Assembly: GCA_030123625.1 (NCBI GenBank)
Contig: CP126121.1
Coordinates: forward strand, 4,504,179-4,568,178
Source: Nitrospira sp.
GTDB taxonomy: Bacteria; Nitrospirota; Nitrospiria; Nitrospirales; Nitrospiraceae
Reading direction: 5' to 3'
Length of the DNA stretch: 64,000 bases
The translations under genes were made by a program, and so were the position numbers. How positions within the stretch are numbered: the stretch's first letter is position 1; each line of letters starts with the position of its first letter. Positions 9,536 to 19,234 of the stretch are shown piece after piece. The notes below the pieces were generated by a model. That model did not search any database. It saw only the letters and a list, made by a program, of their open reading frames with translations, and had not been told where the DNA came from.

Positions 9536-10178
9536 GGAGGTGATTCTACCAGCGAGTTGCTACGCGCTCAAGCGGGCTCACGTAGTAATCTCTTCTGTTT
9601 GCGACTTCTCGGACTGCAGAGACGACAGTGAAGGAGCTTGCCAGGAGCCGAAGTCCTTCGGACTATCTCAAGATCAGGCTCTGACGGGCACTGAGCAAAA
9701 ACGCCGTGCCTGGGCGCAGGGCGCGGGAGGTTTTTATGCGAAGATGATCCGCTTTGCGTGACAGTCAGGACCAGATTTACGACTGACCCTAACGAGGACG
9801 TTCTGTCGCGGCTGCGGACGCACGCACGGTGCAACGCGTTCTTAATCGCAACGATCCCTGTGTTGGTCGTAGTATTCGAGCACAATCGACAGGGAGCTTG
9901 CGGTCCGCCTAACATGTGTAGGCCGATTCGCATACGAGCCGGATTCGCTCACTTCTGTCCGTGTAAGATGTCATCGCATTTTCTAGAAATAACGACATTA
10001 CATTGTAATTTCAGTGATCCAAATCGGATCGGCCGGCAATATAAGTATCCGTCGTACGCAATGTTCATACGATGCAAGAACAAACCGGGCGCATCTTCTA
10101 CCGATTCATGCCCACCGTCAAGTTGTGTTGTACTGAGACAGCCGCCGCCATTGAAGCAGCAGCCGTTCTCGGTATAGA
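9536..10178. other. Gene-free stretch before mazG
   Basis: No reading frame here has a ribosome site or recognisable motif. The part around 9960-10020 is AT-richer than its surroundings and could carry the mazG promoter, but no convincing -35/-10 pair is visible. Confidence 0.4.
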
Positions 10179-11123
10179 GTGACAGTCACTGATCCTCTTC
10201 GACGATTATTGGATCTCTCGGCAACATCGATGTCAGAACGATTTACCAAGCTGGTTGATCTCATGGCCGCGCTTCGCGCGCAAAACGGATGTCCGTGGGA
10301 TCGGAAGCAGACGCACGAGTCACTGAAACCCTATCTTCTCGAAGAGGCGTACGAAGTCATTGAGACCATTGATCAACGTGACGAGCAGAAGCTTCGGGAA
10401 GAACTTGGAGACGTGCTCTTACAGGTCCTCTTCCACAGCCAGATCGCCACCGAGGCCGGCTCCTTTACGGTTGAGGACGTGATCGAGACGCTCGCCACGA
10501 AACTGATCCGCAGACATCCTCATGTGTTCCGTACCGGCGACCAGGCCGGACAGGCGTCGAATAGTGAACAGGTCTTGGCTCAATGGGAAGACATCAAACG
10601 TGCGGAGCGAGAAGCCGCCGGCAACGCACAATCGGCTCTTGCCGGAGTGCCGAAGACCTTGCCGGCATTGCTGCGAGCGTATCAAATTCAGGCAAGGGCG
10701 GCCCGAGTCGGCTTCGATTGGCCGCAGAGTGACGCCGGTCTGGAACAGGTCTTCGCAAAGATCACTGAAGAAATCGGAGAGCTGCGCCAGGCGCTGATCT
10801 TAGATCAGGCAAGGCAAGCAAGGATGGAATCGGAATCCATCAACCGGCCCGGTGCCCGTGAGGAGATCGAGAACGAGTTGGGTGATCTTCTATTCTCCCT
10901 GGTCAACCTCGCCCGCTTTCTCAAGGCCAATCCTGAAGACGTGCTGCGCCGAGCTACGAACCGTTTCATCGATCGCTTTCATCTGGTGGAGGCACAAGCC
11001 TCAGAGAAAGGCCGGTCGTTGAGAGATATGACGCTGGTCGAAATGGACGAACTGTGGGACGAAGCCAAACGACAGTTACGGAGATCAGCCATCACCCCGC
11101 ACGTCGGAGATCGTATTCCATGA
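10179..11123 (+). CDS. mazG: Nucleoside triphosphate pyrophosphohydrolase MazG
   Basis: MazG hydrolyses (d)NTPs to the monophosphate and pyrophosphate and helps clear damaged nucleotides and lower ppGpp. The 314 residues hold two all-alpha MazG domains. The first has GCPWDRKQTHESL (37-49), the Mg-binding EE..E at 55-59 and EELGD at 74-78. The second, near 195-265, has EEIGEL and ENELGDLLFSLVNLARFL. The start is GTG 10179; ATG 10230 is an alternative and would remove 17 residues not typical of the family. Neither has a clear ribosome site. The next gene overlaps its stop by four bases. Confidence 0.93.
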   Translation: MTVTDPLRRLLDLSATSMSERFTKLVDLMAALRAQNGCPWDRKQTHESLKPYLLEEAYEVIETIDQRDEQKLREELGDVLLQVLFHSQIATEAGSFTVEDVIETLATKLIRRHPHVFRTGDQAGQASNSEQVLAQWEDIKRAEREAAGNAQSALAGVPKTLPALLRAYQIQARAARVGFDWPQSDAGLEQVFAKITEEIGELRQALILDQARQARMESESINRPGAREEIENELGDLLFSLVNLARFLKANPEDVLRRATNRFIDRFHLVEAQASEKGRSLRDMTLVEMDELWDEAKRQLRRSAITPHVGDRIP

Positions 11124-11737
11124 CGAAGAACCAAGAGCCTTACGAAGAAGGAAAACGTGCCGGGGCCCATCCGCTGGTGGTGGTATTCGGCATCCTTATC
11201 GGACTATGGTTGTTCGTCGCCCTGATCGTCCCCAGTTCGAGGAACAAACAGGCGACCGGCACTGAAGGTCCCACTGTTTCAGTCATTGAGGACCCGGAAG
11301 CCGCCCCTGTCATGTTCCAGGTCCAGACGACCATCCTGGATATGAACACCCTGGGGCTGGTCGTTCCCCCTCAAGCGACGGATAGCCAGATTGTTGCCCT
11401 TTTGAAACGTCTCAAGCAGGCTCGCTTGGACGGCACACTCGGTGAACAGCTCCCCTCGACCACACCCGGTCACAAACTCGGCGATCATGCCATCGCCGAC
11501 ATCTTTATCTTTTCAGACAAGCCCTACGCGGAAGCGGATACCATTCGTACGCTGGCGCAAGGAGCCCATGCGCCCGGAACGCTGTACCCGAATGCCGTTC
11601 CATTTGAGACGGCCATGGAGCACGTTCGTGGCCATTACCGTATCGACTTGAATGATACCGGCAGCCCGGACAAAGGGTCGCTTGGGTTCGCAGACGAGTC
11701 AGGCATCCATTCGAAACACTACAAACGAATCTTTTAA
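11120..11737 (+). CDS. Membrane-anchored hypothetical protein
   Basis: Protein of 205 residues. The start ATG overlaps the mazG stop (ATGA), which points to coupled translation. A single transmembrane segment (about 18-37, PLVVVFGILIGLWLFVALIV) is followed by an extracytoplasmic domain without a motif I recognise; it includes HKLGDHAIADIFIFSDKPYAE. The longer frame from 11054 lies inside mazG and is not preferred. Possibly envelope-located; no function can be assigned. Confidence 0.65.
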   Translation: MTKNQEPYEEGKRAGAHPLVVVFGILIGLWLFVALIVPSSRNKQATGTEGPTVSVIEDPEAAPVMFQVQTTILDMNTLGLVVPPQATDSQIVALLKRLKQARLDGTLGEQLPSTTPGHKLGDHAIADIFIFSDKPYAEADTIRTLAQGAHAPGTLYPNAVPFETAMEHVRGHYRIDLNDTGSPDKGSLGFADESGIHSKHYKRIF

Positions 11738-11767
11738 AAGCTCGCTAGGTGTCTTTTCCTGAAAAAA

Positions 11768-12184
11768 TCAGATGCCGATACGCCTCCTCACTTCTTCCCG
11801 GATAGCCGATTGATCCGCCTCGATTAATATCTCCAACTTCGGGAATAGATGGGCCAGCGGCCCGATAAATGGCGCCAGCATCGTATCACGGCGTTCCGCC
11901 AACATACCCTCCTCTTCTGCCACCCGCATCTTCCGATCGGCAATCGTTTTGGAAAGTATGTTGCTCATCATCAATTGCTGACCAGGCGAGCCGACAACCA
12001 TCCCGAAGAGACGACGCTTAAATACGTCCAGTTCATCGGGTATTGAGACCTTCACCCGCACACCATGGGGCGTCGCCCACGTAGACCGTTGAATCGAATA
12101 GTCGTAGGAGAAAACTTGCTCTCGCGGCTCACGAAAGGGACCGTTGATGTCCACGATCGTGAAGGTATGTTCAATTGATGGCAT
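11768..12184 (-). CDS. Hypothetical protein
   Basis: Protein of 138 residues with no membrane segment. The first half is beta-rich (HTFTIVDINGPFREPREQVFSYDYSIQRS). The second half is helical and charged (ISKTIADRKMRVAEEE type), ending in EEVRRRIGI. I do not recognise a family. It converges with the upstream rightward gene, with 30 bases between the stops. Composition and the ATG start at 12184 look coding. Confidence 0.55.
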   Translation of the reverse strand: MPSIEHTFTIVDINGPFREPREQVFSYDYSIQRSTWATPHGVRVKVSIPDELDVFKRRLFGMVVGSPGQQLMMSNILSKTIADRKMRVAEEEGMLAERRDTMLAPFIGPLAHLFPKLEILIEADQSAIREEVRRRIGI

Positions 12185-12436
12185 GGTTCGCTCGCTTTCC
12201 CGGATGACAATGACGTTCTATAGCGATCTACTATAAGAGCTTGAAGTTCTGAAGGACAAGAGGCTATTTATGATGGCAGCGCAACCCGTTGATACAAGGA
12301 AAGGGGGCGCTTGTTTGGTTCAGCATGACAGAACTCCGTGGTTTCTCCACCGCTGCAGCAGCGTGGAGATCTAGAGCACGAGACAGCTTTTTGACACACT
12401 GATATACTCCGACCGAGAGTTTCTTCGGGAGAAGGC

Positions 12437-13273
12437 ATGGCCAAGAAAGGCTATCCTGGGCTCGTTTTGGTGCCACCCAGCGATCGAACGATCCTGAGAC
12501 GCCGGTTACTTCGTGGGGCTTTGTTCATCATCGGGCTGATCTGGTGCGCATCGATCCTGCCCCTATGGCCACCCGCCTCCGACGACAGGGCGAACTGTCA
12601 AGCTGGTGTCAGGGATAAAAACTCGGACAGCTCCGTTGAAAACTGTGGTCAGCCGCAAGCAGTCACGGAGCCGCTCCCGCATCAGAAGAGCGAGTTCAGT
12701 TTTACGCCGATCTCACAGGCTGAAGGTTTGAGCGAATCCACGAATCCCCTGCCTGCACCTCCCCCTGATCCCGATCAGCTTGCAACTCAGAACAATCGCG
12801 CCCAAGACTCACAGCCGAAACCTTCCGGTTGGACCGACCATCCCTCTGACGAGAACGTAGCACCTTCGGGAAACGAGAAATCACCATCAAGTCTACCGGC
12901 CACAAAATCTTCCCAAAATCCGGATATCGACGTTCGCTTAGCCCAACAGGGCGATGCATTCGCCCAATATCGCCTCGGACGTTATTACGCACGACGGGAC
13001 GGGCGACAGACGCCGGAGTCAGTCAGCTGGTACAAGAAAGCTTCTCCCGGTCTGCACCGCCTGGCGGAGACCGGTAATGGACAAGCGATGTACGTCCTGG
13101 GAGTCATGTACGCATATGGACGCGGTGTTGCGAGAGATACAAAGCAAGCGCGACGCTGGCTGACGCAAGCCGTGGAGCAGAAGGTCACAGCGGCTCAGCC
13201 CGTTCTCGCAAATCTTCAGGTTCTGTCTAGTACCGATCCTAAATCGAAGGCGAATGAAGAAGGCAGGAGATGA
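12437..13273 (+). CDS. Membrane-anchored Sel1-repeat protein
   Basis: Protein of 278 residues. A positively charged N-terminus and a transmembrane segment (about 24-44) anchor it. A long Pro/Ser/Asn-rich spacer (about 48-175) follows. The C-terminal domain (about 176-265) contains Sel1-type helical repeats, seen in DAFAQYRLGRYYARRDGR and QAMYVLGVMYAYGRGVARD followed by ARRWLTQAVEQ. Sel1 repeats are protein-protein scaffolds, often in the envelope. The partner is unknown. The ATG at 12437 follows GGGAGAAGGC. Confidence 0.75.
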   Translation: MAKKGYPGLVLVPPSDRTILRRRLLRGALFIIGLIWCASILPLWPPASDDRANCQAGVRDKNSDSSVENCGQPQAVTEPLPHQKSEFSFTPISQAEGLSESTNPLPAPPPDPDQLATQNNRAQDSQPKPSGWTDHPSDENVAPSGNEKSPSSLPATKSSQNPDIDVRLAQQGDAFAQYRLGRYYARRDGRQTPESVSWYKKASPGLHRLAETGNGQAMYVLGVMYAYGRGVARDTKQARRWLTQAVEQKVTAAQPVLANLQVLSSTDPKSKANEEGRR

Positions 13274-13416
13274 TCCTGAAAGGATCTCCCTAATCCTCCG
13301 AGTTCCCTGTGGGCATCCACCAGTTGAACCGGCAGTTTACGGACGTCCGTGCTGCCTCGCTTTGACCCAGACCGAACCAGCCATACACACCAATACGCCG
13401 GTGGGATTTAGTGAAG

Positions 13417-16400
13417 TTATGCGGAAGACGCAGCGCCCTTCTCTTTTTTTGATGAAGTGAGCACTTGCGAGAAAGCGCCCAAGAGTGCGGGCAGCGCGCC
13501 CAGGAAGGCGAGCGTAATGGCCCGATATTGTTCCTGCGTCAACACTAAAAATACCATGATGAGCACCAAGCCGACTCCAATGGGTCTCCACACTTGGAAC
13601 CACGCACTCGCCTTATCTTGCGCGATGCCTTCATCAAGACGTTCTTTCACGCCTGTCCGGAGAATGAAACGCCGGAAACTTTCATTCATGGGGCGTAGAT
13701 TCAGATCCGCGACGATCAACCCGGTTTCCAATAAGGATTCGATATCCGGATTTTTGGTGTGCAGGAAGCCATCCCGTGCCAGATTGAACAATGACCGGCG
13801 CTGAGACTCTGTGCATTTGTTCCATATCTGCACATAATACTGTGTGACCTTCTCCAGGATTTCTTCAATGATTCGCTCCTTCACCCTGTCAACATCATCA
13901 TTGGTCTCCTGTTTCAACATTTTCTCGCGAAAGGTCGGTTCGTCCGTCAAGCACAGTGTGTTGCGCAAGGCGGACATTTCTTTGGCGAATACGTTCCATG
14001 AGCCCGATGAGTCTCCGTCAGGTGGCTGAGAATCCCCGAGTATTCCGGCTTTCGAGCCGATTGAAGGGTGAGAAAAATCCAACAATAGGAGGCGCTGAGC
14101 GGCAAACGTCGGCAAGGCGTAATAGGCTCCGTAGAGTAAAAGACTGACTCCCAAAACTGCCAACGCTTCTCCGAGCAATCCGAACCAAAGAAACCCGCCA
14201 AGCACACAGACAGCGGCCGCGAATAGATGGATGTGTTTGACCTGGAACGCCACCAATGGAGCCAAGCCGCCAAGAACCACCAGCGAATAGAGCCATTGCG
14301 GGATGGGGGGAGGAAATCGTGATTGCAAGCTGATTGGAGACGTGGATCCCTCGGCCTTGTCTTCAAGCCGCTGCGTTCCCCATGGCTGTTCGTGCCACAG
14401 TTCAGGAGTTTCTAGGAACATATCGGTCTCGTATCCGCTCTGACCGATGCGAGGTATTAAAGCATGTACTGCTGCTCCTAACGAAGATAAGGTGTGGGGC
14501 TCGGTCCGGCTCTGGCCGATGCCGAGCTGATCGATGATTTGAGACAACCATCGAAGCAACGGTTCATTCCCTCGCCGGACTGCATTATCGAAAGGCGAGT
14601 CGCGATCCCGTTCTTCTCTCCAGCGGCTTTCAAACGGGAAATCGGCATAGACATGGTTTTGATCTGAAAATTTCCGGAAGAATTCTGATTGAATTTCACT
14701 CCTGTGGTGTATGTCATGGAATAACGTCGGACGATGGGATTTCCGAACCCCTTGGGCCTGAATCGCGCGGTCATGAACGAGATCAAACTGGGCAAATCTG
14801 ACCAACAGACGCCATTCCATTTCGATCGCCACTCGAAAGATCACCAGTGTCGGCGTCACCACAAAAACCAGTAATACCAGTGTCATCACCAACATATAGG
14901 TCCGGCGATACATCTGCCGGGCCGACGGATCCGGCTTGTTGTTGTCGGCAGAATCAGCCTTTGTGTGAGTGACGGACAGCACCACCGCCGCCGCGGCAAG
15001 CGCCGGCAGCAGCCCCCACAACAACATATCGGGGTAAGGATGCGGACGGAGGTACCACATGCCCACTGCGACCAACGAGACCACCAGCAACCCGATGACG
15101 AGCCGATAGCGATGCAGATGCTCGGACTGCGGCCATACCCATCGAGGAGCCGACCCATTCGCACGCGAATACGTCCACCATCCCACGATTCCGATACTCA
15201 CGACCATGAGCACATAGACCAAAAAAAGGGCGCCGCTCGAATAAAGGGAACGAAAATTTAAAGCACGCAGCATATCCGCGTCCCAGTAAGTCACCAGCGA
15301 CCAGTGAACATCCGGAGATTCGACAATGGGTCCGGATCTTTTTCCGATGCTTGGTTCCAGAATCTCTGCCGGGAAAAGAGGAGCGATATGGAAATGCCGA
15401 TCCTTTCCCCAATAGCGTCCATCGAATTCCGCGGTCGCGCGCGCAAACACCGCCTGTCGCAAGCGCTCGCCTCGATCAGTCTCCTCGAATAGATTCTCGC
15501 GCAGATTCCTTCGTGAATCCGAGTGGAACAGAACCTCGCCCTTCTGATCGATCACGGCAAACCCCAGCCCAGGAGGTACGCCGGCATCCGTCACCGACGG
15601 CAGCTTGACTTCCAGCGCCGCCACGATGGGTCGAACGAGATGTTGTCCCTCAAAGGCCGCGCTTTTCATCGAAAGCACGGCGGAGTTCTCGCCACTGGTC
15701 AAAGAGTAAATAGGCTGAACCCAAAATCTTTGCTGACCGCGTGTGAATGTTTCATCTTCCCACACACGACCGACATACTGTCGCTCTTTGAGATTCGCGT
15801 ATTTCCATGGATCCGGCTCCCGTGACCGAAGGACCTTCATCTCTCCATTCGATCCGACCCAAAACATGGTCTTGACATCGCGATAGACGACGTCGGTAAG
15901 ACTATGCTTGTGTTTATCATCCGAGCAATTGTCCGATTTCGTCGAGAAGAAAGAAAACCCTTTCTCTATACCGCCCTCATTCACCCCTATGCACAAGCGC
16001 TCCGACAAATGATAGGGACTGGAATCTTTCAAGCGATTCGAGCACTCCTCATCGTTCCGGCACGATTGATCGAACATCGCGAGTTGCTCTAAGCCCAATT
16101 GCACATTGTCATTGAACCGCTCCCGAATTTCTTCCGAGACAACTTTTAATTGCCGATTCAGGTGTTGCTCCACATTGTGGTACGTCGCAATATCGGCCAG
16201 ACCGAACGTCAGCAAAGCGGTTCCAAAGACAGTCGAAATGATCAGAACAGCGACGGAAATGGGAGTCAGTCGTTCAGTAAACATGTTGGTTTGCAGCTTG
16301 ACGTACGGGTGCACGAAGAAGAGGATGAGCAAGATCCCCGCTATGAGCAGAAGATAATTGAGCGGTATGGCGCGAGCTTCTGCATAGAATTTCCCGGCGG

Positions 16401-17208
16401 GAACGATACCGACGAGAATTAATGTTTGAGCTGTCCCCCCTTCAGCAAGGATGTCCGTCGCCTGGGCAAATACCGTATGAGATATCCCGCCGATCGGCGC
16501 CTCGTTGAACAGCGGAAGTCTTGAAACCAAATTGTCTTTTCTTCCTGTCTCAGCTTCATCCGTGACGCCGTCTTTCGACTCCGGATCATTGTGCCTCTGC
16601 AGAAGAAGTGAGACATCCACGAACTCGAACCCGAAAGGATCGTCGGCGGACTGATAATGATAAAGAACTCTGCCCATGCGATCCGCCAACAAGACATCTG
16701 AAAAAATGTCCTCGGTCACCAATTGCCGCATGATCCTGCTGAGATCAACGACCGCTGTCACCTTCCATCTGCTCTTTGTCATTGCGCGATCTTGATGCAC
16801 GTACGTCAATTTGATGGCGGAGGTACCGTTTTGAGTGACAAACCTCACTGCGAATCCATCAAGATCCTCCATCGCTTCGGCAACCCTCACGTGCTTAAGG
16901 CCGGGAAGCGCCTCGATAGCATCCTTATAGGCTTGGCTGCGAGTGACCTTGTCCGAACAGGATGGCCCGCCCTCCATGCTGCAGGGTGGTTCGCCCTCGA
17001 TCACTGACTTGAAGACGGTCGCATAATTGGCCACCATCGCTCCTAACGCGCGACTGGTGACCGTCAGCACACGAAAATTGCGCTCTTGCAAGTGCAGGCT
17101 CTGTGTTGCAACATGTTTCCAATACAAGATTCCGCAGAATCCCAGCGCAAGAAGAACCGCTCCAAACACAACAGTCGTCGAAGGCAATTTGTTGAGTGCT
17201 CGCATCAT
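13417..17208 (-). CDS. Very large multi-pass membrane protein, sensor-like but without output domain
   Basis: Protein of 1263 residues that I cannot place in a family. A first membrane segment (11-30) precedes a periplasmic domain of about 240 residues resembling the double-Cache layout of chemoreceptors. Two segments (LLLIAGILLILFFVHPYV and ISVAVLIISTVFGTALLTFG), a second periplasmic domain, then several more segments (FLVYVLMVVSIGIVGWWT, LVIGLLVVSLVAVGMWYL, MLVMTLVLLVFVVTPTLV) follow. After a further loop come more hydrophobic stretches, a cytoplasmic helical region and a final pair of segments near the C-terminus. No kinase, cyclase, EAL or methyl-accepting region is present. It stands alone between genes on the other strand. 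Confidence 0.8.
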   Translation of the reverse strand: MMRALNKLPSTTVVFGAVLLALGFCGILYWKHVATQSLHLQERNFRVLTVTSRALGAMVANYATVFKSVIEGEPPCSMEGGPSCSDKVTRSQAYKDAIEALPGLKHVRVAEAMEDLDGFAVRFVTQNGTSAIKLTYVHQDRAMTKSRWKVTAVVDLSRIMRQLVTEDIFSDVLLADRMGRVLYHYQSADDPFGFEFVDVSLLLQRHNDPESKDGVTDEAETGRKDNLVSRLPLFNEAPIGGISHTVFAQATDILAEGGTAQTLILVGIVPAGKFYAEARAIPLNYLLLIAGILLILFFVHPYVKLQTNMFTERLTPISVAVLIISTVFGTALLTFGLADIATYHNVEQHLNRQLKVVSEEIRERFNDNVQLGLEQLAMFDQSCRNDEECSNRLKDSSPYHLSERLCIGVNEGGIEKGFSFFSTKSDNCSDDKHKHSLTDVVYRDVKTMFWVGSNGEMKVLRSREPDPWKYANLKERQYVGRVWEDETFTRGQQRFWVQPIYSLTSGENSAVLSMKSAAFEGQHLVRPIVAALEVKLPSVTDAGVPPGLGFAVIDQKGEVLFHSDSRRNLRENLFEETDRGERLRQAVFARATAEFDGRYWGKDRHFHIAPLFPAEILEPSIGKRSGPIVESPDVHWSLVTYWDADMLRALNFRSLYSSGALFLVYVLMVVSIGIVGWWTYSRANGSAPRWVWPQSEHLHRYRLVIGLLVVSLVAVGMWYLRPHPYPDMLLWGLLPALAAAAVVLSVTHTKADSADNNKPDPSARQMYRRTYMLVMTLVLLVFVVTPTLVIFRVAIEMEWRLLVRFAQFDLVHDRAIQAQGVRKSHRPTLFHDIHHRSEIQSEFFRKFSDQNHVYADFPFESRWREERDRDSPFDNAVRRGNEPLLRWLSQIIDQLGIGQSRTEPHTLSSLGAAVHALIPRIGQSGYETDMFLETPELWHEQPWGTQRLEDKAEGSTSPISLQSRFPPPIPQWLYSLVVLGGLAPLVAFQVKHIHLFAAAVCVLGGFLWFGLLGEALAVLGVSLLLYGAYYALPTFAAQRLLLLDFSHPSIGSKAGILGDSQPPDGDSSGSWNVFAKEMSALRNTLCLTDEPTFREKMLKQETNDDVDRVKERIIEEILEKVTQYYVQIWNKCTESQRRSLFNLARDGFLHTKNPDIESLLETGLIVADLNLRPMNESFRRFILRTGVKERLDEGIAQDKASAWFQVWRPIGVGLVLIMVFLVLTQEQYRAITLAFLGALPALLGAFSQVLTSSKKEKGAASSA

Positions 17209-17895
17209 ACGCCGCTTCGCTTATTATGTATGTGGCCCTAGTGGAGCGATCGATAGGATGGTGCTAAGGGCAATTCTTATACCACGTTGAACTACGTAGG
17301 GATAGACGTGGAAAATACAGAATTTCACGCAGGTGCAGTCTCTATCCGACAAACGAAGCGTCTCAGCCTATTGTGCTGTATCGGTTCCGATACCATCTGT
17401 ATCACTTCTGATTCACCTTTTTGGCTCCCATCCCCATGTTGCAGCTGTGCCGCCATCTTCCCGCTCCGACTCCCGACACCTGCATTTTTATCTGCGGCCC
17501 TCCGCCGATGGTCGAGCCATTGGAAGGCGTGCTGAAAGAACTCGGCTATCCCACCAAGCCATCATTCTCCCCCTGAGGAACCTCCTAGTTCTTCCCTCGC
17601 CGTTATCCGATTATTTTAAATTTCACAGATCTGTAGTGGATTGAATGGATATATTCTGCATAGTACTCGAAGAACGTACAGCGGTATTGTCGCGTGCGCT
17701 GCATGGTCCCCTCGACAATACCCGCGTAAAAGGACGAACGAAAAAATAATACTTCGCACCTCTTTGGCATAAAGATATTTTCGGCGCTCGCTTGAACCGA
17801 ATCCATGGAAAGGCTGTAGGTATTCTAAGGCGCAGCCTCCAACGAATACCTGCATTCAAGCAAGAATCGCAGGTTCCAACCCAAAGGAGGGTGAC
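17209..17895. other. Gene-free stretch before cfa
   Basis: No supported gene. A TTG frame at 17287 reads MNYVGIDVE, which recalls the first residues of IS110 transposases, but the resemblance ends after nine residues. The 3' part (17600-17700) is AT-richer and probably carries the cfa promoter. Confidence 0.4.
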
Positions 17896-19158
17896 ATGTC
17901 TCAGGGCAGTCTCGTCTCGCAGGCATCGCGACAGATTGCGGGTACGGTGCTGAATCATGGCATTCGACGGCTGGCGGAAAGAGTCCGATCAAACGGCGGC
18001 CAACCCCTTGACCTCATTCTTCCCGACGGTTCGCGCCTCAATTTCGGCCAGGAACCTCGTGTGGTACTCGCAATCCGCGATCCAACCTTGCTGCCGGCAT
18101 TAACCCATCCCACGCTCGGATCGCTCGGAGAGGCATTCGTCGATGGGCGCATCGATATCGACGGCGATATCATATCCGTGATCGCCAGCGCTGAGCGCCT
18201 CGTGGAGGCAGGTGGCTCACCGGCGACGGCTCGAATCCCCGCGTCGTCGGCATGCCACACTCCCCAACAGGATCTCGACGATATTAAACATCACTACGAC
18301 GTCAGCAACGATTTTTACCGGCTCTGGCTGGATGAACGTATGATCTATTCTTGCGCGTATTTCCAAACCGGAGAGGAAACGATCGATGCCGCGCAAGAAG
18401 CCAAGCTTGATCATATCTGCCGCAAGCTCCGCCTTAAACCCGGTGAACGGTTCCTCGACATCGGCTGCGGCTGGGGTGGGCTGATTGTTCATGCCGCCCG
18501 ACGCTACGGGGTCCATGCGGTCGGGATCACGCTCTCGGACAATCAGTTCGCGTTGGCCAAGGAGCGTGTCAAGGCGGCAGGCCTTGAACGACAGATCGAG
18601 GTACTCCTGCTGGATTATCGCGACGCGCCGGAAAGATTAGGGGAGAGCACCTTCGACAAAATTTCCAGTATCGGCATGTTCGAACATGTCGGCCGGAACA
18701 ATTTCCACCTCTACTTCGGCACTGTTCGGCGCCTATTGCGCGATCGAGGGTTGTTTATGAACCACGGCATCACCTCACCCGATGCCGACGGGCGCACGGT
18801 CGGCTCCGGAGTGAGCGAGTTTATGGACAAGTACGTGTTCCCGCATACCGAACTTCCCCATCTCCATGTGGTGATCGCAGAGATGGCGAGACAGAACTTT
18901 GAAATCTATGACGTCGAAAGTCTACGGCCGCACTATGCTCGGACGCTCGCACACTGGTCACGCAGACTGGAAAGAGAACTCGTCGCAGCTCGTAACATGG
19001 TCGGTGAACGGACGCTCCGTATATGGCGCACCTATCTCGCAGGTTCCTCTCTGGCGTTTTCGCAAGGCTGGCTGACCGTCTATCAGGTGTTGGCCAGCCG
19101 CCAAGAAGCCGGCGGCCCGACCGAACTCCCGTTGACCCGGGCATGGATGTATCACTGA
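17896..19158 (+). CDS. cfa: Cyclopropane-fatty-acyl-phospholipid synthase
   Basis: The enzyme adds a methylene bridge from S-adenosylmethionine to unsaturated acyl chains of membrane lipids. The 420 residues include an N-terminal lipid-facing domain (1-120), HHYDVSNDFYRLWLD (132-146), YSCAYF (151-156), the SAM-binding motif FLDIGCGWGG (186-195) and the later SIGMFEHVG segment with its conserved Glu. The ATG follows AAAGGAGGGTGAC. It is monocistronic and converges with hemY. A desaturase that could supply substrate double bonds lies at 23052-24107. Confidence 0.95.
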   Translation: MSQGSLVSQASRQIAGTVLNHGIRRLAERVRSNGGQPLDLILPDGSRLNFGQEPRVVLAIRDPTLLPALTHPTLGSLGEAFVDGRIDIDGDIISVIASAERLVEAGGSPATARIPASSACHTPQQDLDDIKHHYDVSNDFYRLWLDERMIYSCAYFQTGEETIDAAQEAKLDHICRKLRLKPGERFLDIGCGWGGLIVHAARRYGVHAVGITLSDNQFALAKERVKAAGLERQIEVLLLDYRDAPERLGESTFDKISSIGMFEHVGRNNFHLYFGTVRRLLRDRGLFMNHGITSPDADGRTVGSGVSEFMDKYVFPHTELPHLHVVIAEMARQNFEIYDVESLRPHYARTLAHWSRRLERELVAARNMVGERTLRIWRTYLAGSSLAFSQGWLTVYQVLASRQEAGGPTELPLTRAWMYH

Positions 19159-19171
19159 TTAGGATTTTAGA

Positions 19172-19234
19172 GGTCAAGGCTAAGGTTGAGGTGAAGGCTG
19201 AAGAGTTCACTGTCTCTCGACCTTAACCTCAGCC
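19172..19234. repeat. Hexamer-repeat hairpin, copy 2
   Basis: GGTCAAGGCTAAGGTTGAG (19172-19190) pairs with CTCGACCTTAACCTCAGCC (19216-19234), allowing G-T pairs. Both arms are runs of degenerate hexamers (GGTCAA, GGCTAA, GGTTGA, GGTGAA, GGCTGA) as at 3239-3310. The right arm lies inside the last codons of hemY, so the repeat codes for its C-terminal tail. It may serve as a bidirectional terminator between convergent cfa and hemY. Confidence 0.7.

Noticed and set aside
13337-17007. Many open frames opposite the 1263-residue protein
   Set aside because: They are shadows of the real leftward gene, without ribosome sites or family motifs.
17287-17535. TTG-started frame beginning MNYVGIDVE, like an IS110 transposase
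   Set aside because: Only nine residues resemble the family; the rest has no motif, and no other IS110 sequence is nearby.
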